NCBI GenBank assembly: GCA_934277435.1
Contig: CAKQUE010000008.1
Location: forward strand, 1 to 64,000
Length of the DNA: 64,000 nucleotides
DNA from: an uncultured Alphaproteobacteria bacterium
GTDB lineage: Bacteria; Pseudomonadota; Alphaproteobacteria; RF32; CAG-239
Direction: 5' to 3'
Below, piece by piece: positions 18,016-27,219 of this stretch. Every line of letters begins with the position of its first letter. Position 1 is the first letter of the stretch. The notes beneath the pieces were generated by a model that saw nothing but the letters and a program-made list of their open reading frames with translations, ran no database searches and had not been told where the DNA came from. Both the position numbers and the translations under genes were made by a program.

Positions 18016-19335
18016 TTATAACGGAAGCAACGGTGACCAAGCTGGGTCAGAGGCTTCGGCCGGAGTTACAATGCGACGTTCGTTATAACCGGTCAAATCA
18101 ATACTATACAAACGTACCGGAGAACCTCTGTCTTGGCGGAAGTACATCAGCACACGGCCGTTTGGCGACCAGGTAGGACCTTCTACCAAATAACCGTCAG
18201 CCAAAATACGTTCGCCTGTTCCGTCCGGATACATCACCCCAATATAAAACGCGCCGTTTACCATTTTTGTAAAGGCAATATAGTCGCCGCGCGGAGACCA
18301 TACCGGCGTAGCGTAACGGCCTTTGCCAAAACTGATACGTTCAACATCACTGCCATCGGCATTCATAACATAAAGCTGTTGATTGCCGCCGCGGTCAGAG
18401 TTAAACACAATTTTGTTGCCGTCAGGAGAATAGCTTGGCGATGTGGAAATAGCGCCACCATACGTAATCTGGCGGGTTTTACGGGTTCTGATATCCATCT
18501 CATAAATATTTGTTGAACCATGATTAGCATAACTGAGTAGAACTTTTGAACTATCAGGAGAAAATACCGGCGCAAAAGTCATACCTGGGAAATTACCCAA
18601 AACTTGACGGCGGTTTGTATCCAAATCCAGCATATAAACACGCGGACTGTTGCCAACAAATTCCAAATAAGTAATTTTTTGCATATTCGGCGAAAAACGC
18701 GGTGTCAAAACCAAGTTTCTGCCGTCTGTTAAAAACTTATGATTTTCACCATCTTGGTCCATCATAGCAAGGCGTTTAATCCGGCGAGTAGCACGTCCGG
18801 TTTCCGAAACATAAACCACACGGGTATTGAAATAGCCTTTGTCACCGGTCAAGCGTTCATAAATTGCATCAGCCACCACATGGGCGATTCGGCGCCAGTT
18901 GCTTTTGGTGGTAGTAAACGATTTACCGATAAGCTGCTGTTCTGCCGTAACATCCCACAAACGAAAATCAACACGGATTTTATCCCCCGGCAGCTCAACA
19001 ATTTGGCTTTGCACCAAAGCTTGTGACTTTATAGCTTGCCAGTTTACAAACTTTGGCTGTTGGTCAATAGAAGTTAAGGTTTCAATATAGCTGTTAGTCG
19101 GCAAAATTTTAAACAAACCGCTTCTATCCAAATCAGCGGCTATAACTTCACGCACCTTATCACCATAATCATTACCAATAATTTTAGTAAAAATATTGCC
19201 GTTACTGCCTATCATTTCTGGAATAGCAATCGGCATCGGATTACGAGTAGCACCGCGAACATCAATTTCCAGCTCGGCCTGAGCAGGAGTAATAATCAAT
19301 GTTAAAAGCGCTGCAAAAACATATTTTAATTTCAT
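18016..19335 (-). CDS. tolB: Tol-Pal system periplasmic protein TolB
   Basis: A 439-residue periplasmic protein with a signal peptide cleaved after about residue 20 (TPAQA). Residues about 25-160 form the TolB N-terminal alpha/beta domain that contacts TolA; residues about 170-439 form a six-bladed propeller with repeats such as SPSYSPDGNKIVFNSDRGG that binds Pal. The system keeps the outer membrane joined to the wall during division. Unusually, no tolQRA, pal or ybgF genes are next to it here: it stands alone with its own terminator. Confidence 0.95.
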   Translation of the reverse strand: MKLKYVFAALLTLIITPAQAELEIDVRGATRNPMPIAIPEMIGSNGNIFTKIIGNDYGDKVREVIAADLDRSGLFKILPTNSYIETLTSIDQQPKFVNWQAIKSQALVQSQIVELPGDKIRVDFRLWDVTAEQQLIGKSFTTTKSNWRRIAHVVADAIYERLTGDKGYFNTRVVYVSETGRATRRIKRLAMMDQDGENHKFLTDGRNLVLTPRFSPNMQKITYLEFVGNSPRVYMLDLDTNRRQVLGNFPGMTFAPVFSPDSSKVLLSYANHGSTNIYEMDIRTRKTRQITYGGAISTSPSYSPDGNKIVFNSDRGGNQQLYVMNADGSDVERISFGKGRYATPVWSPRGDYIAFTKMVNGAFYIGVMYPDGTGERILADGYLVEGPTWSPNGRVLMYFRQDRGSPVRLYSIDLTGYNERRIVTPAEASDPAWSPLLPL

Positions 19336-19449
19336 TGCTTTACACCTTTAGAACTAATTAAAATTTCAACTGAATTTACAATATACATATTAGTGTAAAT
19401 AGTAAAGCTAAAAAAGAGTTTATAGGCATAATTATGCAGCTCTTTTTAG

Positions 19450-19478
19450 TTGACAAACATACTTATTCCGCATAGCTT
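19450..19478 (+). promoter_or_regulatory. Promoter for ruvX
   Basis: TTGACA (19450-19455), 17-bp spacer, TAGCTT (19473-19478), 20 bases before the ATG at 19498. Confidence 0.6.
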
Positions 19479-19497
19479 TGTGAAAAAGGAAAACATT

Positions 19498-19959
19498 ATG
19501 AATATTGCAGAATTTAAAAATACTTTGCCTCAATACAAAGCCCTGCTGGGTGTTGATTATGGTTCTAAAAGAATGGGATTAGCGGTCTCGGATTTAGGAC
19601 GCAGCATTGCGACTTCGTACAAAATTTTATACCGCGGAGAATGGCAAAAAGACGTAAACGAACTCAAAAAAGTTATTACCGAAAAAGAAATCGGCGGTCT
19701 GGTCTATGGTTTGCCTCTGCAAATGAACGGCGAAGAAGGCGCTATTGCGCAAGAAGTCCGCGCTTTTGCCCAAAAATTGGCTCAAGAAATTGATTTACCA
19801 TATATTTTTTGGGATGAACGCCTTTCTTCCTCGGCCGTGGAACGTTTTTTAATAGAAGAAGTAGATATGTCGCGAGGCAAGCGCAAAAAAATTCTGGACG
19901 CGTCTGCGGCAGCATATATTCTGCAAGGCGCATTAGATGCCATAAGTTTTTGTCGCTAA
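19498..19959 (+). CDS. ruvX: RuvX/YqgF-family RNase H-fold nuclease
   Basis: A 153-residue protein when started at the ATG at 19498, which has an AAAAGGA ribosome site. A longer frame from 19450 would begin inside the promoter. The RNase H fold is shown by LLGVDYGSKRMGLAVSD (first catalytic Asp), VYGLPLQMNGEEG and FWDERLSSSAVE (Asp-Glu), and the final Asp in KKKILDASAAAYILQ. The family processes the 5' end of pre-16S rRNA and has been proposed as a Holliday-junction resolvase. It is a single-gene unit with a hairpin after the stop. Confidence 0.92.
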   Translation: MNIAEFKNTLPQYKALLGVDYGSKRMGLAVSDLGRSIATSYKILYRGEWQKDVNELKKVITEKEIGGLVYGLPLQMNGEEGAIAQEVRAFAQKLAQEIDLPYIFWDERLSSSAVERFLIEEVDMSRGKRKKILDASAAAYILQGALDAISFCR

Positions 19960-19965
19960 TCAAAA

Positions 19966-19990
19966 TGTCCGCCTTTTGAGCGGACACTTT
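19966..19990 (+). terminator. Terminator after ruvX
   Basis: Perfect 7-bp stem tgtccgc / gcggaca with a 7-base loop, followed by a short T-rich tail (ctttactat). Confidence 0.6.
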
Positions 19991-20013
19991 ACTATAAAGA
20001 ATTTTTCACTTCA

Positions 20014-20604
20014 CTATTCAGCACTGTTTTTTTCAACAGTAACATCTGTCAAACGGAAATATTCAAATTCTCCGTCCGCCAAAATTTTGAAACGGCTGCG
20101 GCTTTTAGCAACCATCGCTGTTGCTTCGGCTCCGCCTTCATAAACAACAGCTCCCGTTTTATCATGAAAAGTTACCGAAATCAGGATTCTGGCGATATCA
20201 TTATCTGTGTCATTTTCCAAATAGCCACAAACAGCGTTATCGCATTTATACATACCATAAACTTTTACGCCGTCTTTGTTATAGCTGTTTAACTCTTCTT
20301 TTTCTTTTAATTCATCAGAATGATTTTCATCAGCTATGCTATTTTCTGCCGTAGTTTCCGAACCGGACGGAATAGCAGTCCAACCCAATCCTAAAGCAGC
20401 AACAACCACCAAAACCATAGGGATTTTTTTCCCTTGAATTTCTAGATATTTCCCTTTAAGGCTTTTTTTATAAACTGAAGAAAAAAGATGAAAAACTTTT
20501 TTAGTCAATTGAAAATATTTTCTATCTTTTGCCAACACACCTATTTCTTTTGCTTCTTCAAGCAAAGTTTCGGTATTCAAATCATTTTTTGTTTCATTTG
20601 CCAT
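20014..20604 (-). CDS. Membrane-anchored protein with FxLYD-like domain
   Basis: A 196-residue protein when started at the ATG preceded by GAAGGAT (a TTG five codons upstream is less likely). Residues about 1-60 are cytoplasmic and basic toward the membrane; one helix (about 62-82, IPMVLVVVAALGLGW) follows, then an acidic linker. A C-terminal domain of about 90 residues (VYGMYKCDNAVCGYLENDTDNDIARILISVTFHDK) resembles FxLYD beta-sandwich domains. It would place that domain in the periplasm. A Cys pair (CDNAVC) could form a disulfide. No function is known, and it is not in an evident operon. Confidence 0.65.
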   Translation of the reverse strand: MANETKNDLNTETLLEEAKEIGVLAKDRKYFQLTKKVFHLFSSVYKKSLKGKYLEIQGKKIPMVLVVVAALGLGWTAIPSGSETTAENSIADENHSDELKEKEELNSYNKDGVKVYGMYKCDNAVCGYLENDTDNDIARILISVTFHDKTGAVVYEGGAEATAMVAKSRSRFKILADGEFEYFRLTDVTVEKNSAE

Positions 20605-20704
20605 TGTATTATCCTTCAAATATGAAACAGATTAATTTTATTTTTTACATTAAATATAAAATACTGAAAAAATCGTAAATAAAATAAAAAAATATCATAT
20701 ACAA

Positions 20705-20742
20705 ACAAAAAAACAGACCGTTTTTTATAAACAGTCTGTTTT
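20705..20742 (-). terminator. Terminator after the PilT/DotB-like ATPase gene
   Basis: Stem aacagac / gtctgtt with a T-run on the minus strand (gtctgttttttt), about 20 bases past the stop at 20761. Confidence 0.75.
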
Positions 20743-20760
20743 ATTTGTTAAATTAATGAC

Positions 20761-21717
20761 TTAATTATCAAACAACGGCACGCCGCGCGTCAAACGAATA
20801 CGCTGTGTTTCGATAGTGGTCGACAAATTCATTTTACCGCTTTTGATAATACCGCGAACCTGATCGCCTTTAGAGCTATCTGGATTTGCAAACACATATT
20901 CAATTTTAGCTCGTTTTGGCACGCCGACCAAAGTTTGGTGCAACACCGCCAAAATACCGTTACCCACCAAATCATAGGCCATTTCTTCAGAAATACCGGT
21001 TGCCGCAGCATATTTTACAATAGACTGAATCGCATCTGTAACCGTGCTGGCGTGAATTGTAGACATAACCAAGTGCCCCGAAATAGCGGCACGCAAAGCT
21101 TCTGAAGCAATTTCCGGATCACGAATCTCACCTAGGTATACATAACGAGGTTTAGAACGCAGCATTGATTTTAAACCTGCTTCCCAAGAGCCACCCGGAG
21201 GTGTCATTTGTTTGCAGATTCCGAGTTCGCCATTAACCGTATGATAAGTTCCGTCAAGAGGCATTTCGACAGGATCTTCCAACGTAAAGGCATAACCGCC
21301 GTCACGAATTAAAAACTCGCGCAAAAGAGCAGAAAGAGTGGTAGTTTTACCAGAACCGGTAGTACCGGCCAATAAAATCAAACCAGGAGCGCCGCTCAAA
21401 GATTTCAAATAGCGTAAAAGATGTTCTTCAATACCAAGTTTATTAATATCTGGTACGGTGTGAGGCATTTTACGGGCGCAGTATTGCTGACCTTCCAAAG
21501 TCACGGTGCGCTCCACACGATAATTCAAGCCTTTAAATTTAACTTGATAGCTTGGATTGTGCCCGTCATACGTATTCATAACTTGCTGTAAAAATTCATC
21601 ATAATCATCTGGATGTACCTGCACCAATCCGCTTGGAGTTTTACGTCCCCAAATATAAGCCGTACCGTCTGGAATAATATATATATCAGAAAAATCTGTA
21701 TCATTAACTGTTGCCAT
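20761..21717 (-). CDS. PilT/DotB-type secretion ATPase, orphan
   Basis: A 318-residue ATPase of the type II/IV secretion superfamily. Walker A is AGTTGSGKTTT (about residue 117), the Asp box is TLEDPVE, Walker B is YVYLGEIRDPE and the His box is GHLVMSTIHAS. The N-terminal part (residues 1-95) resembles the PAS-like domain of PilT, and the whole is closest in layout to DotB/TraJ ATPases of Dot/Icm (IVB) systems. It would power subunit movement or export at the inner membrane as a hexamer. No other secretion or pilus gene is in the window, so its partner machine is unknown. Confidence 0.8.
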   Translation of the reverse strand: MATVNDTDFSDIYIIPDGTAYIWGRKTPSGLVQVHPDDYDEFLQQVMNTYDGHNPSYQVKFKGLNYRVERTVTLEGQQYCARKMPHTVPDINKLGIEEHLLRYLKSLSGAPGLILLAGTTGSGKTTTLSALLREFLIRDGGYAFTLEDPVEMPLDGTYHTVNGELGICKQMTPPGGSWEAGLKSMLRSKPRYVYLGEIRDPEIASEALRAAISGHLVMSTIHASTVTDAIQSIVKYAAATGISEEMAYDLVGNGILAVLHQTLVGVPKRAKIEYVFANPDSSKGDQVRGIIKSGKMNLSTTIETQRIRLTRGVPLFDN

Positions 21718-21903
21718 TTTTTTGTTCCTACTTGTTAAATTAGTATCTTGAGAATAATTTTATTTTATTAAGTTTTGGTTAAACCTGCAACATTTAATAA
21801 AAAAGCAAAGTTATCCACAGTTTAAGCAGCAAAAATTAGAGTTCTAGCCCCCATAATAAATATTAGTATCCTCAAAGATACTGCTAATTTTACGTTATTA
21901 AAC

Positions 21904-21932
21904 TTTACGCTACCAAGGCTATATGATAAAAT
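21904..21932 (+). promoter_or_regulatory. Promoter for the FadL-type porin
   Basis: TTTACG (21904-21909), 17-bp spacer, TAAAAT (21927-21932). A short inverted repeat, agtatc / gatact, lies upstream near 21867-21886 and may be an operator; that is only inference. Confidence 0.5.
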
Positions 21933-21967
21933 TAAAAACAGTAATTTAATTTTATAAAGGAACTGTT

Positions 21968-23206
21968 ATGAAAAAAATATCTGCAGCCGCTGCTGTGGCT
22001 TTGTTGGCTAGTATAGGCAATGCTAACGCCGCCGGCTATCAATTAAATGAATTTTCCGTAACCAATTTGGGGCGTTCTTTTGCCGGTATTGGTGTTGCCG
22101 GAGACGATTATTCGGCTTTGGGATACAATCCTGCCGGTATGACTTTAATGAAACGTTCAGGCATGCAAGCCGGTTTAACCATGACTGAAGTTGCCTCTAA
22201 AATCCGCGGCATTGGTGACCAATCAGGTAAAAAAACAGATATGGATTTTATGATTCCGCTGCCAAGTATGTTTGGACAATATAATGTAAACGACAAGCTG
22301 TTTTTAGGCGCCGGCATCTATGTTCCGTTTGGTTTGGCCACACGCTATGGCCACGACAGCTTTATTGCCAAAGATAAAAATGGTGTACGCCGTTCCGAAT
22401 TAGAAGTTGTTGACGGCAATATTTCAGCCGCCTACAAAGTTGATAATCACTTATCATTGGGTGTGAGCGGTATTCTGCGTCATATTAAAGGTAAATTGAC
22501 TTCTAATTTGAATAGTCTTCTTCCTAATTTGGGATATAGTGATTTTAAGGTTTCCGGTTGGTCAACAACTATGAACTTGGGTGCAATGTATGAGTTTGAT
22601 GAAGATACCCGTATCGGCTTGTCTTATCGCTTTAAGAGTACTCAACGTACCACAGGTCATCACACAATTTCGGTTAATCCGATGTACGCAGCTTTCATGG
22701 GGGTTGATAATCGTTATGATTCTGTTTCTGATCCTGAACTTCCGGCAAGCTGGATTTTATCCGGTTATCATAAGTTTGGTGAAAAATGGGGTACAACCGC
22801 AACCGTTAAATATACACAATGGCATCGTTTCCACGTATTTCCGGCTTATTCCGATAATCCGTTAAGACCTGATTTGGGCGTACAATATCGTTGGAAAGAC
22901 GCTTGGAACTTTGCTTTGGGACAAGATTATTATCTGAATGAAAATTGGACATTGCGCGCTGGTTTGGCTTGGGACCAATCTCCTGTTCCAAACAGCACAT
23001 ACCGCACAAATCGTATTCCTGACACCGACCGTTTATGGACCTCTTTCGGTGTAAGTTATGCCACCGGAAATCATCAGTTTGACTTTGGTTACGCCCACTT
23101 GTTTATGATGCATGGTAAAGTTTGGAACTCTGCCGAAAAAGATACCAATGCAAAATACAAGAGCTATAGCAATATGTATGCTTTGCAATATCAATATAAA
23201 TTTTAA
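21968..23206 (+). CDS. Outer-membrane transporter, OmpP1/FadL/TodX family
   Basis: A 412-residue outer-membrane barrel protein. The signal peptide ends ANA (residue 21), and the mature N-terminus AGYQLNEFSVTNLGRSFAG followed by DDYSALGYNPAGM is the hatch and NPA motif of FadL proteins. The C-terminus ends in alternating aromatic residues, YALQYQYKF, the signal for barrel insertion. The family takes long-chain fatty acids or other hydrophobic molecules across the outer membrane. No fad genes are nearby, so the substrate is open. It has its own promoter, an AAAGGA ribosome site and a terminator. Confidence 0.92.
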   Translation: MKKISAAAAVALLASIGNANAAGYQLNEFSVTNLGRSFAGIGVAGDDYSALGYNPAGMTLMKRSGMQAGLTMTEVASKIRGIGDQSGKKTDMDFMIPLPSMFGQYNVNDKLFLGAGIYVPFGLATRYGHDSFIAKDKNGVRRSELEVVDGNISAAYKVDNHLSLGVSGILRHIKGKLTSNLNSLLPNLGYSDFKVSGWSTTMNLGAMYEFDEDTRIGLSYRFKSTQRTTGHHTISVNPMYAAFMGVDNRYDSVSDPELPASWILSGYHKFGEKWGTTATVKYTQWHRFHVFPAYSDNPLRPDLGVQYRWKDAWNFALGQDYYLNENWTLRAGLAWDQSPVPNSTYRTNRIPDTDRLWTSFGVSYATGNHQFDFGYAHLFMMHGKVWNSAEKDTNAKYKSYSNMYALQYQYKF

Positions 23207-23225
23207 GCAAACTGATATCTGTTTT

Positions 23226-23260
23226 ATTAAAAATCCGCAATTCTATTGCGGATTTTTTTG
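23226..23260 (+). terminator. Terminator after the FadL-type porin
   Basis: Stem aaaatccgcaa / ttgcggatttt with a 5-base loop and a T-run, 25 bases after the stop. Confidence 0.88.
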
Positions 23261-23414
23261 TAACTTGTTTTTATAAAGTTTCAACATCACAGGTTCACAA
23301 AACACTTTACATCACTATTAGAATTTATCCATTTTTATGCAAAGTTTGTCTGAATATTTTCCTAACCTTCTTCACCTCTGATATCTTAATTTAATGCCAC
23401 CAAAGGCAAAATAG

Positions 23415-24260
23415 TTACAGATTTTCATCAATTTTCTTTATTTCCCGCGGTTTTTCTTCCTTAACAGGAGTAGAACTTTCATCTGTTGTGACGACTTTGT
23501 CTTCAAGTTCGTCCATCAGCTTATCCAAATCTGAGGTTTCATCTTTTTTGTAGCCCTCTTCTTTTGCTTCAGCCTCACCTTCCACTTTTGGCTGAACCAG
23601 CTTATTAAATAATTCCTCGCCACTTTTTTTCAGTACATCGCTGGCAGCATCTGTTGCTTTATTTAATTTTTCGGCCGAAGAAGGCTCTTCGTCTTTTGCT
23701 TTTTTCTCATCAACTTTTTCATCGGTCTTAGCAGCGACTACCCCCAAAGTTTCGCCCTTGGCTTTCAAATCATCAAACCATTTTTCCGGTATCAAGCCTT
23801 TAATCGGACCTGCTGCGTCTCCGGCAAGTTTGAAATAGCGAGATTCGGCAAACACGCCTTTTTGAGATTCTTCCGGAATCAATGAAGAAATCATAATTTG
23901 GAGCAAAATCACAATAACCACACCACGGAAAATACCAAAAATAAATCCCAAAATTCTATCCAGCGAGCTCAGTTTGCTAAAACGGATTTGCGTGCTGATT
24001 TTATCGGCTGCCAAAACCCAAAAAATACAGAACATTATCAAAATAACCATACCGGAAACAAGTCCGGACAACACTTCTGACGCAATGTATTTTTTCATTA
24101 TCGGATCAACCACCGGCAACAAATAATAAACCGAAACGCCGGCCAAAACCCACCCTATGATAGACAGCAGTTCTTTAGTGACACCGCGTGCAATGGCAAC
24201 CAAGGCCGAAACGCCGACAATTACCAAAAAAACCACATCTAAATTGTTTAATTGCTCCAT
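23415..24260 (-). CDS. cvpA: CvpA family inner-membrane protein
   Basis: A 281-residue protein. Residues 1-125 hold four predicted membrane helices of the CvpA family (LDVVFLVIVGVSALVAIARG, then LSIIGWVLAGVSVYYLLP and others). The rest is a long charged tail rich in Lys, Glu and Asp, probably disordered. CvpA was named for colicin V production, and its exact role in the envelope is unclear. It lies 10 bases downstream of radA in the same operon, an arrangement known from Alphaproteobacteria. The tail is longer than in most relatives. Confidence 0.88.
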   Translation of the reverse strand: MEQLNNLDVVFLVIVGVSALVAIARGVTKELLSIIGWVLAGVSVYYLLPVVDPIMKKYIASEVLSGLVSGMVILIMFCIFWVLAADKISTQIRFSKLSSLDRILGFIFGIFRGVVIVILLQIMISSLIPEESQKGVFAESRYFKLAGDAAGPIKGLIPEKWFDDLKAKGETLGVVAAKTDEKVDEKKAKDEEPSSAEKLNKATDAASDVLKKSGEELFNKLVQPKVEGEAEAKEEGYKKDETSDLDKLMDELEDKVVTTDESSTPVKEEKPREIKKIDENL

Positions 24261-24270
24261 TTTTTTGCTC

Positions 24271-25653
24271 CTAATTAAACCAATTAATCAAACGATGAAC
24301 ATTGCCGATTTCATAGCATGAAAGTTCATAATTTTTTGCGCCTTTATCTTTTTTATCCTTACCGAACGACGGCGGAATAATAGCACTAACAAAACCAAGT
24401 TTATGCGCTTCTTTCATACGCAGATTAGGCTGGCTCACGGCTCTTATTTCTCCAGATAGTCCGATTTCGCCAAACACCACCATATCCGCAGGCAGAGGTT
24501 TGTTGGTGAGCGACGATATAACCGCCATGGCAACTGCCAAATCAGCGGCCGGTTCAGTAATTTTCAAGCCTCCGGCTATGTTCAAATAAACATCGTGCGA
24601 ACTAAAATTCATACTGCAGCGAGCTTCCAAAACCGCCAAAATCATTGACAAGCGGTTAGAATCCCAGCCCACAACAGCTCGTTTTGGCGTTGAATAACCG
24701 CTAGGGCTGACCAATGCCTGAATTTCCACCAGCAGCGGACGAGAACCTTCTATACCGGCAAAAACGCACGAACCAGAAACATTTCCCTGTCTTTCAGCCA
24801 AGAACAACGCCGACGGATTTTCTACTTCCACCAAACCTTTATCCTGCATTTCAAAAACACCTATTTCATCTGTCGCGCCATAACGGTTTTTAACCGCGCG
24901 TAAAATTCTAAAATGATGTCCGCGCTCACCTTCAAAATACAAAACCGTATCAACCATATGCTCTAAAACTCGCGGTCCGGCAATTTCTCCTTGCTTTGTC
25001 ACGTGTCCAACTAAAAACAGTACAAACCCCTTGCGTTTAGCCAGTTTTATCAGCTCATAAGCGCAGGCTCTAACCTGTCCAACGCTACCAGGAGTGGATT
25101 CTACCTCGTCCAAATACATCGTCTGAATAGAATCAATAATCACCACAGCCGCATCTGTTTTTTCCAGCGTGGCAATAATATTGCGTACATCAGTGGCGCT
25201 AGCCAAATTAACCGGACTATCAGCCAAACCTAAACGGCTGGCGCGTATACGCACTTGGTCAATAGCCTCTTCGCCAGAAATATAATAGCATGGATAATGC
25301 TCATTTTTGTTTGCTAAACCAGCACATACTTGCAACAACAACGTCGACTTGCCAATACCAGGGTCGCCGCCAACCAAAATCACCGACCCCGGAACCAATC
25401 CGCCGCCCGTTACGCGGTCAATTTCATTAATTCCGGTCTGCAAACGGGCATAGGTGTTTTGTTCTCCTTTAAGCGGCACAAAATCTATAATTTTACCTTC
25501 TTTGCGTGGATTAATTTTAGAAAAGCCGTCATTTTTTTGTACTTCTTCAACAATAGAGTTCCATTCGCCGCAAGAATCACACTTGCCCTGCCAGCGCGGA
25601 TAAGTCGCACCACAGTTTTGACAAACATACAAACTGACACTTTTCTTTGCCAT
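24271..25653 (-). CDS. radA: DNA repair protein RadA/Sms
   Basis: A 460-residue branch-migration ATPase. An N-terminal C4 zinc finger (CQNCGATYPRWQGKCDSCG, residues 10-28) precedes the RecA-like core with Walker A GGDPGIGKSTLL and the RadA-specific KNRYG motif (here Tyr replaces the usual Phe). A C-terminal Lon-like domain includes GGLKITEPAADLAVAMA and FGEIGLSGEIR. It processes recombination intermediates in the cytoplasm. The stop of mlaF lies 2 bases upstream of its start, so it is in the minus-strand run from the nuclease gene to cvpA. Confidence 0.96.
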   Translation of the reverse strand: MAKKSVSLYVCQNCGATYPRWQGKCDSCGEWNSIVEEVQKNDGFSKINPRKEGKIIDFVPLKGEQNTYARLQTGINEIDRVTGGGLVPGSVILVGGDPGIGKSTLLLQVCAGLANKNEHYPCYYISGEEAIDQVRIRASRLGLADSPVNLASATDVRNIIATLEKTDAAVVIIDSIQTMYLDEVESTPGSVGQVRACAYELIKLAKRKGFVLFLVGHVTKQGEIAGPRVLEHMVDTVLYFEGERGHHFRILRAVKNRYGATDEIGVFEMQDKGLVEVENPSALFLAERQGNVSGSCVFAGIEGSRPLLVEIQALVSPSGYSTPKRAVVGWDSNRLSMILAVLEARCSMNFSSHDVYLNIAGGLKITEPAADLAVAMAVISSLTNKPLPADMVVFGEIGLSGEIRAVSQPNLRMKEAHKLGFVSAIIPPSFGKDKKDKGAKNYELSCYEIGNVHRLINWFN

Positions 25654-25655
25654 GA

Positions 25656-26408
25656 CTATACTTCCATTTTTATCGGCCCTTGCGAGCTTCCGTGAATAAA
25701 TTGCTGTAAATATGGATTTTCAGACTTATCCATTTCTTTCACCGTACCAGACCAGATTATTTTTCCCTGATAAAGCATGGCGATTCTGTCGGCAATTTTA
25801 CGCGCCGACGCCATATCATGTGTAATTGTCAAGGTTGTAGCCCCCAAACCGCGAGCCGATTCGATAATCAAATCATTGATAACATCAGCCATAATCGGAT
25901 CCAAACCTGTTGTCGGCTCATCAAAAAAAATAATTTCCGGACGACAGATAATAGCCCGTGCCAAACCAACACGTTTTTGCATACCGCCTGAAAGTTCAGC
26001 CGGCGATAAATCGGCCACATCGGGCGCCAAACCAACCTGACGCAACACACGAATAGCCGCAACCTTGGCTTGTTTGCGTGATTTTTCGCCTTTTTGCAAT
26101 AACCGAAAAGCCACGTTTTCCCACACACTCAAGCTATCAAACAATGCCGCACCCTGAAAAAGCATACCCATTTTTTCATGGATATCTTTTTTTGTGCCGA
26201 TTGTTTCTTCATCATCAATTTTTATAGAACCGCAATCCGGTGTCAACAAGCCTTGTATGCACTTAATCAAAACAGATTTTCCTGTACCTGAACCGCCGAT
26301 AACAACTAAAGATTCGCCTTTTTTAATATCTAAATCCACGCCGTCAAGCACTTTTTTCTTGCCAAACGCTTTATATAAATTACGAATTTCTATTTTATTT
26401 TCACTCAT
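25656..26408 (-). CDS. mlaF: Phospholipid-transport ABC ATP-binding protein
   Basis: A 250-residue ABC ATPase with Walker A GGSGTGKSVLIK, Q-loop region GMLFQGAALFDSLSVWENV, signature LSGGMQKRVGLARA, Walker B IIFFDEPTTGLDP and switch His in TITHD. The FQGAALFDSL stretch is typical of MlaF. With MlaE it forms the inner-membrane core of the system that moves phospholipids between the membranes and keeps outer-membrane asymmetry. It is 8 bases downstream of mlaE. No mlaD, mlaC or mlaA gene is present in the window. Confidence 0.93.
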   Translation of the reverse strand: MSENKIEIRNLYKAFGKKKVLDGVDLDIKKGESLVVIGGSGTGKSVLIKCIQGLLTPDCGSIKIDDEETIGTKKDIHEKMGMLFQGAALFDSLSVWENVAFRLLQKGEKSRKQAKVAAIRVLRQVGLAPDVADLSPAELSGGMQKRVGLARAIICRPEIIFFDEPTTGLDPIMADVINDLIIESARGLGATTLTITHDMASARKIADRIAMLYQGKIIWSGTVKEMDKSENPYLQQFIHGSSQGPIKMEV

Positions 26409-26416
26409 GGCGCACC

Positions 26417-27214
26417 TTATTTAGAAAAGAAAATTTCAGTAATCAAATAGTTAAAAATCAAAACTAAAATAGACGATGAAACCACCGCGTTGGTTGTGGC
26501 CTCGCCCACACCTTGCGCACCGCCTTTAGAGCGATAGCCATGATAGCAGCCCATAATAGAAATAATAAAGCCAAAAACGCCGGCTTTCACCATACCGGAA
26601 ATAACATCAATAGCCTGTAAATTCATCATAGTTGCATTAATATAATTTGCCGGATTAAAATCTAATTTATAAACGCCGACAACATAACCGCCAAAAATAC
26701 CGATAATATCCCCAAACAACACCAGCAAAGGCATAACCACCACACCGGCCCATAATCTTGGCGCCATCAAATAACGAAACGGATTGGCCGACAATGTAAC
26801 CAACGCGTCAATTTGTTCTGTAACCCGCATTGTGCCAATTTCTGCTGCCATAGCCGCGCCAATGCGCCCAGCAACCATCAAGGCTGATAAAACCGGAGCC
26901 AGCTCACGAGTTACTGAAATCAAAACCACCGTCGCCACAGCGCTTTCGGCGCCGAATTTAGAAAAACCAGAATAAGTTTGAATAGCAATAACCATACCGG
27001 CAAACAAGGTTGTCAATCCCACAACCGGCAACGAATAGAAGCCCATATTCAAAAATTGGCTCACAAATAATTTCAGATAAAACGGCGGAACAAAACAGTT
27101 ATATACCGACTTTGCCACAAAACGTGTAAAAGCCCCAAGTTCTAACACAAAAGAAAGCAGCGGTTTACCCAAAAGCTGTAAAAAAGCTTCTATATTTTTC
27201 TTCAGCATATTCAA
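26417..27214 (-). CDS. mlaE: Phospholipid-transport ABC permease
   Basis: A 265-residue MlaE-type permease with about five membrane helices. The family core is visible: LPVVGLTTLFAGMVIAIQTY, then VTRELAPVLSALMVAGRIGAAMAAEIGTM, the coupling-helix region, and ALVTLSANPFRYLMAPRLWA. It partners MlaF in the inner membrane. It starts 5 bases after the stop of the hprK-like gene and is followed closely by mlaF. Confidence 0.94.
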   Translation of the reverse strand: MNMLKKNIEAFLQLLGKPLLSFVLELGAFTRFVAKSVYNCFVPPFYLKLFVSQFLNMGFYSLPVVGLTTLFAGMVIAIQTYSGFSKFGAESAVATVVLISVTRELAPVLSALMVAGRIGAAMAAEIGTMRVTEQIDALVTLSANPFRYLMAPRLWAGVVVMPLLVLFGDIIGIFGGYVVGVYKLDFNPANYINATMMNLQAIDVISGMVKAGVFGFIISIMGCYHGYRSKGGAQGVGEATTNAVVSSSILVLIFNYLITEIFFSK

Positions 27215-27219
27215 TTTTC

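Noticed and set aside
21810..21820. DnaA-box-like TTATCCACA, also seen near 9105 and 58472
   Set aside because: Three isolated boxes tens of kilobases apart do not make an origin; no cluster, AT-rich unwinding element or dnaA/dnaN neighbours.
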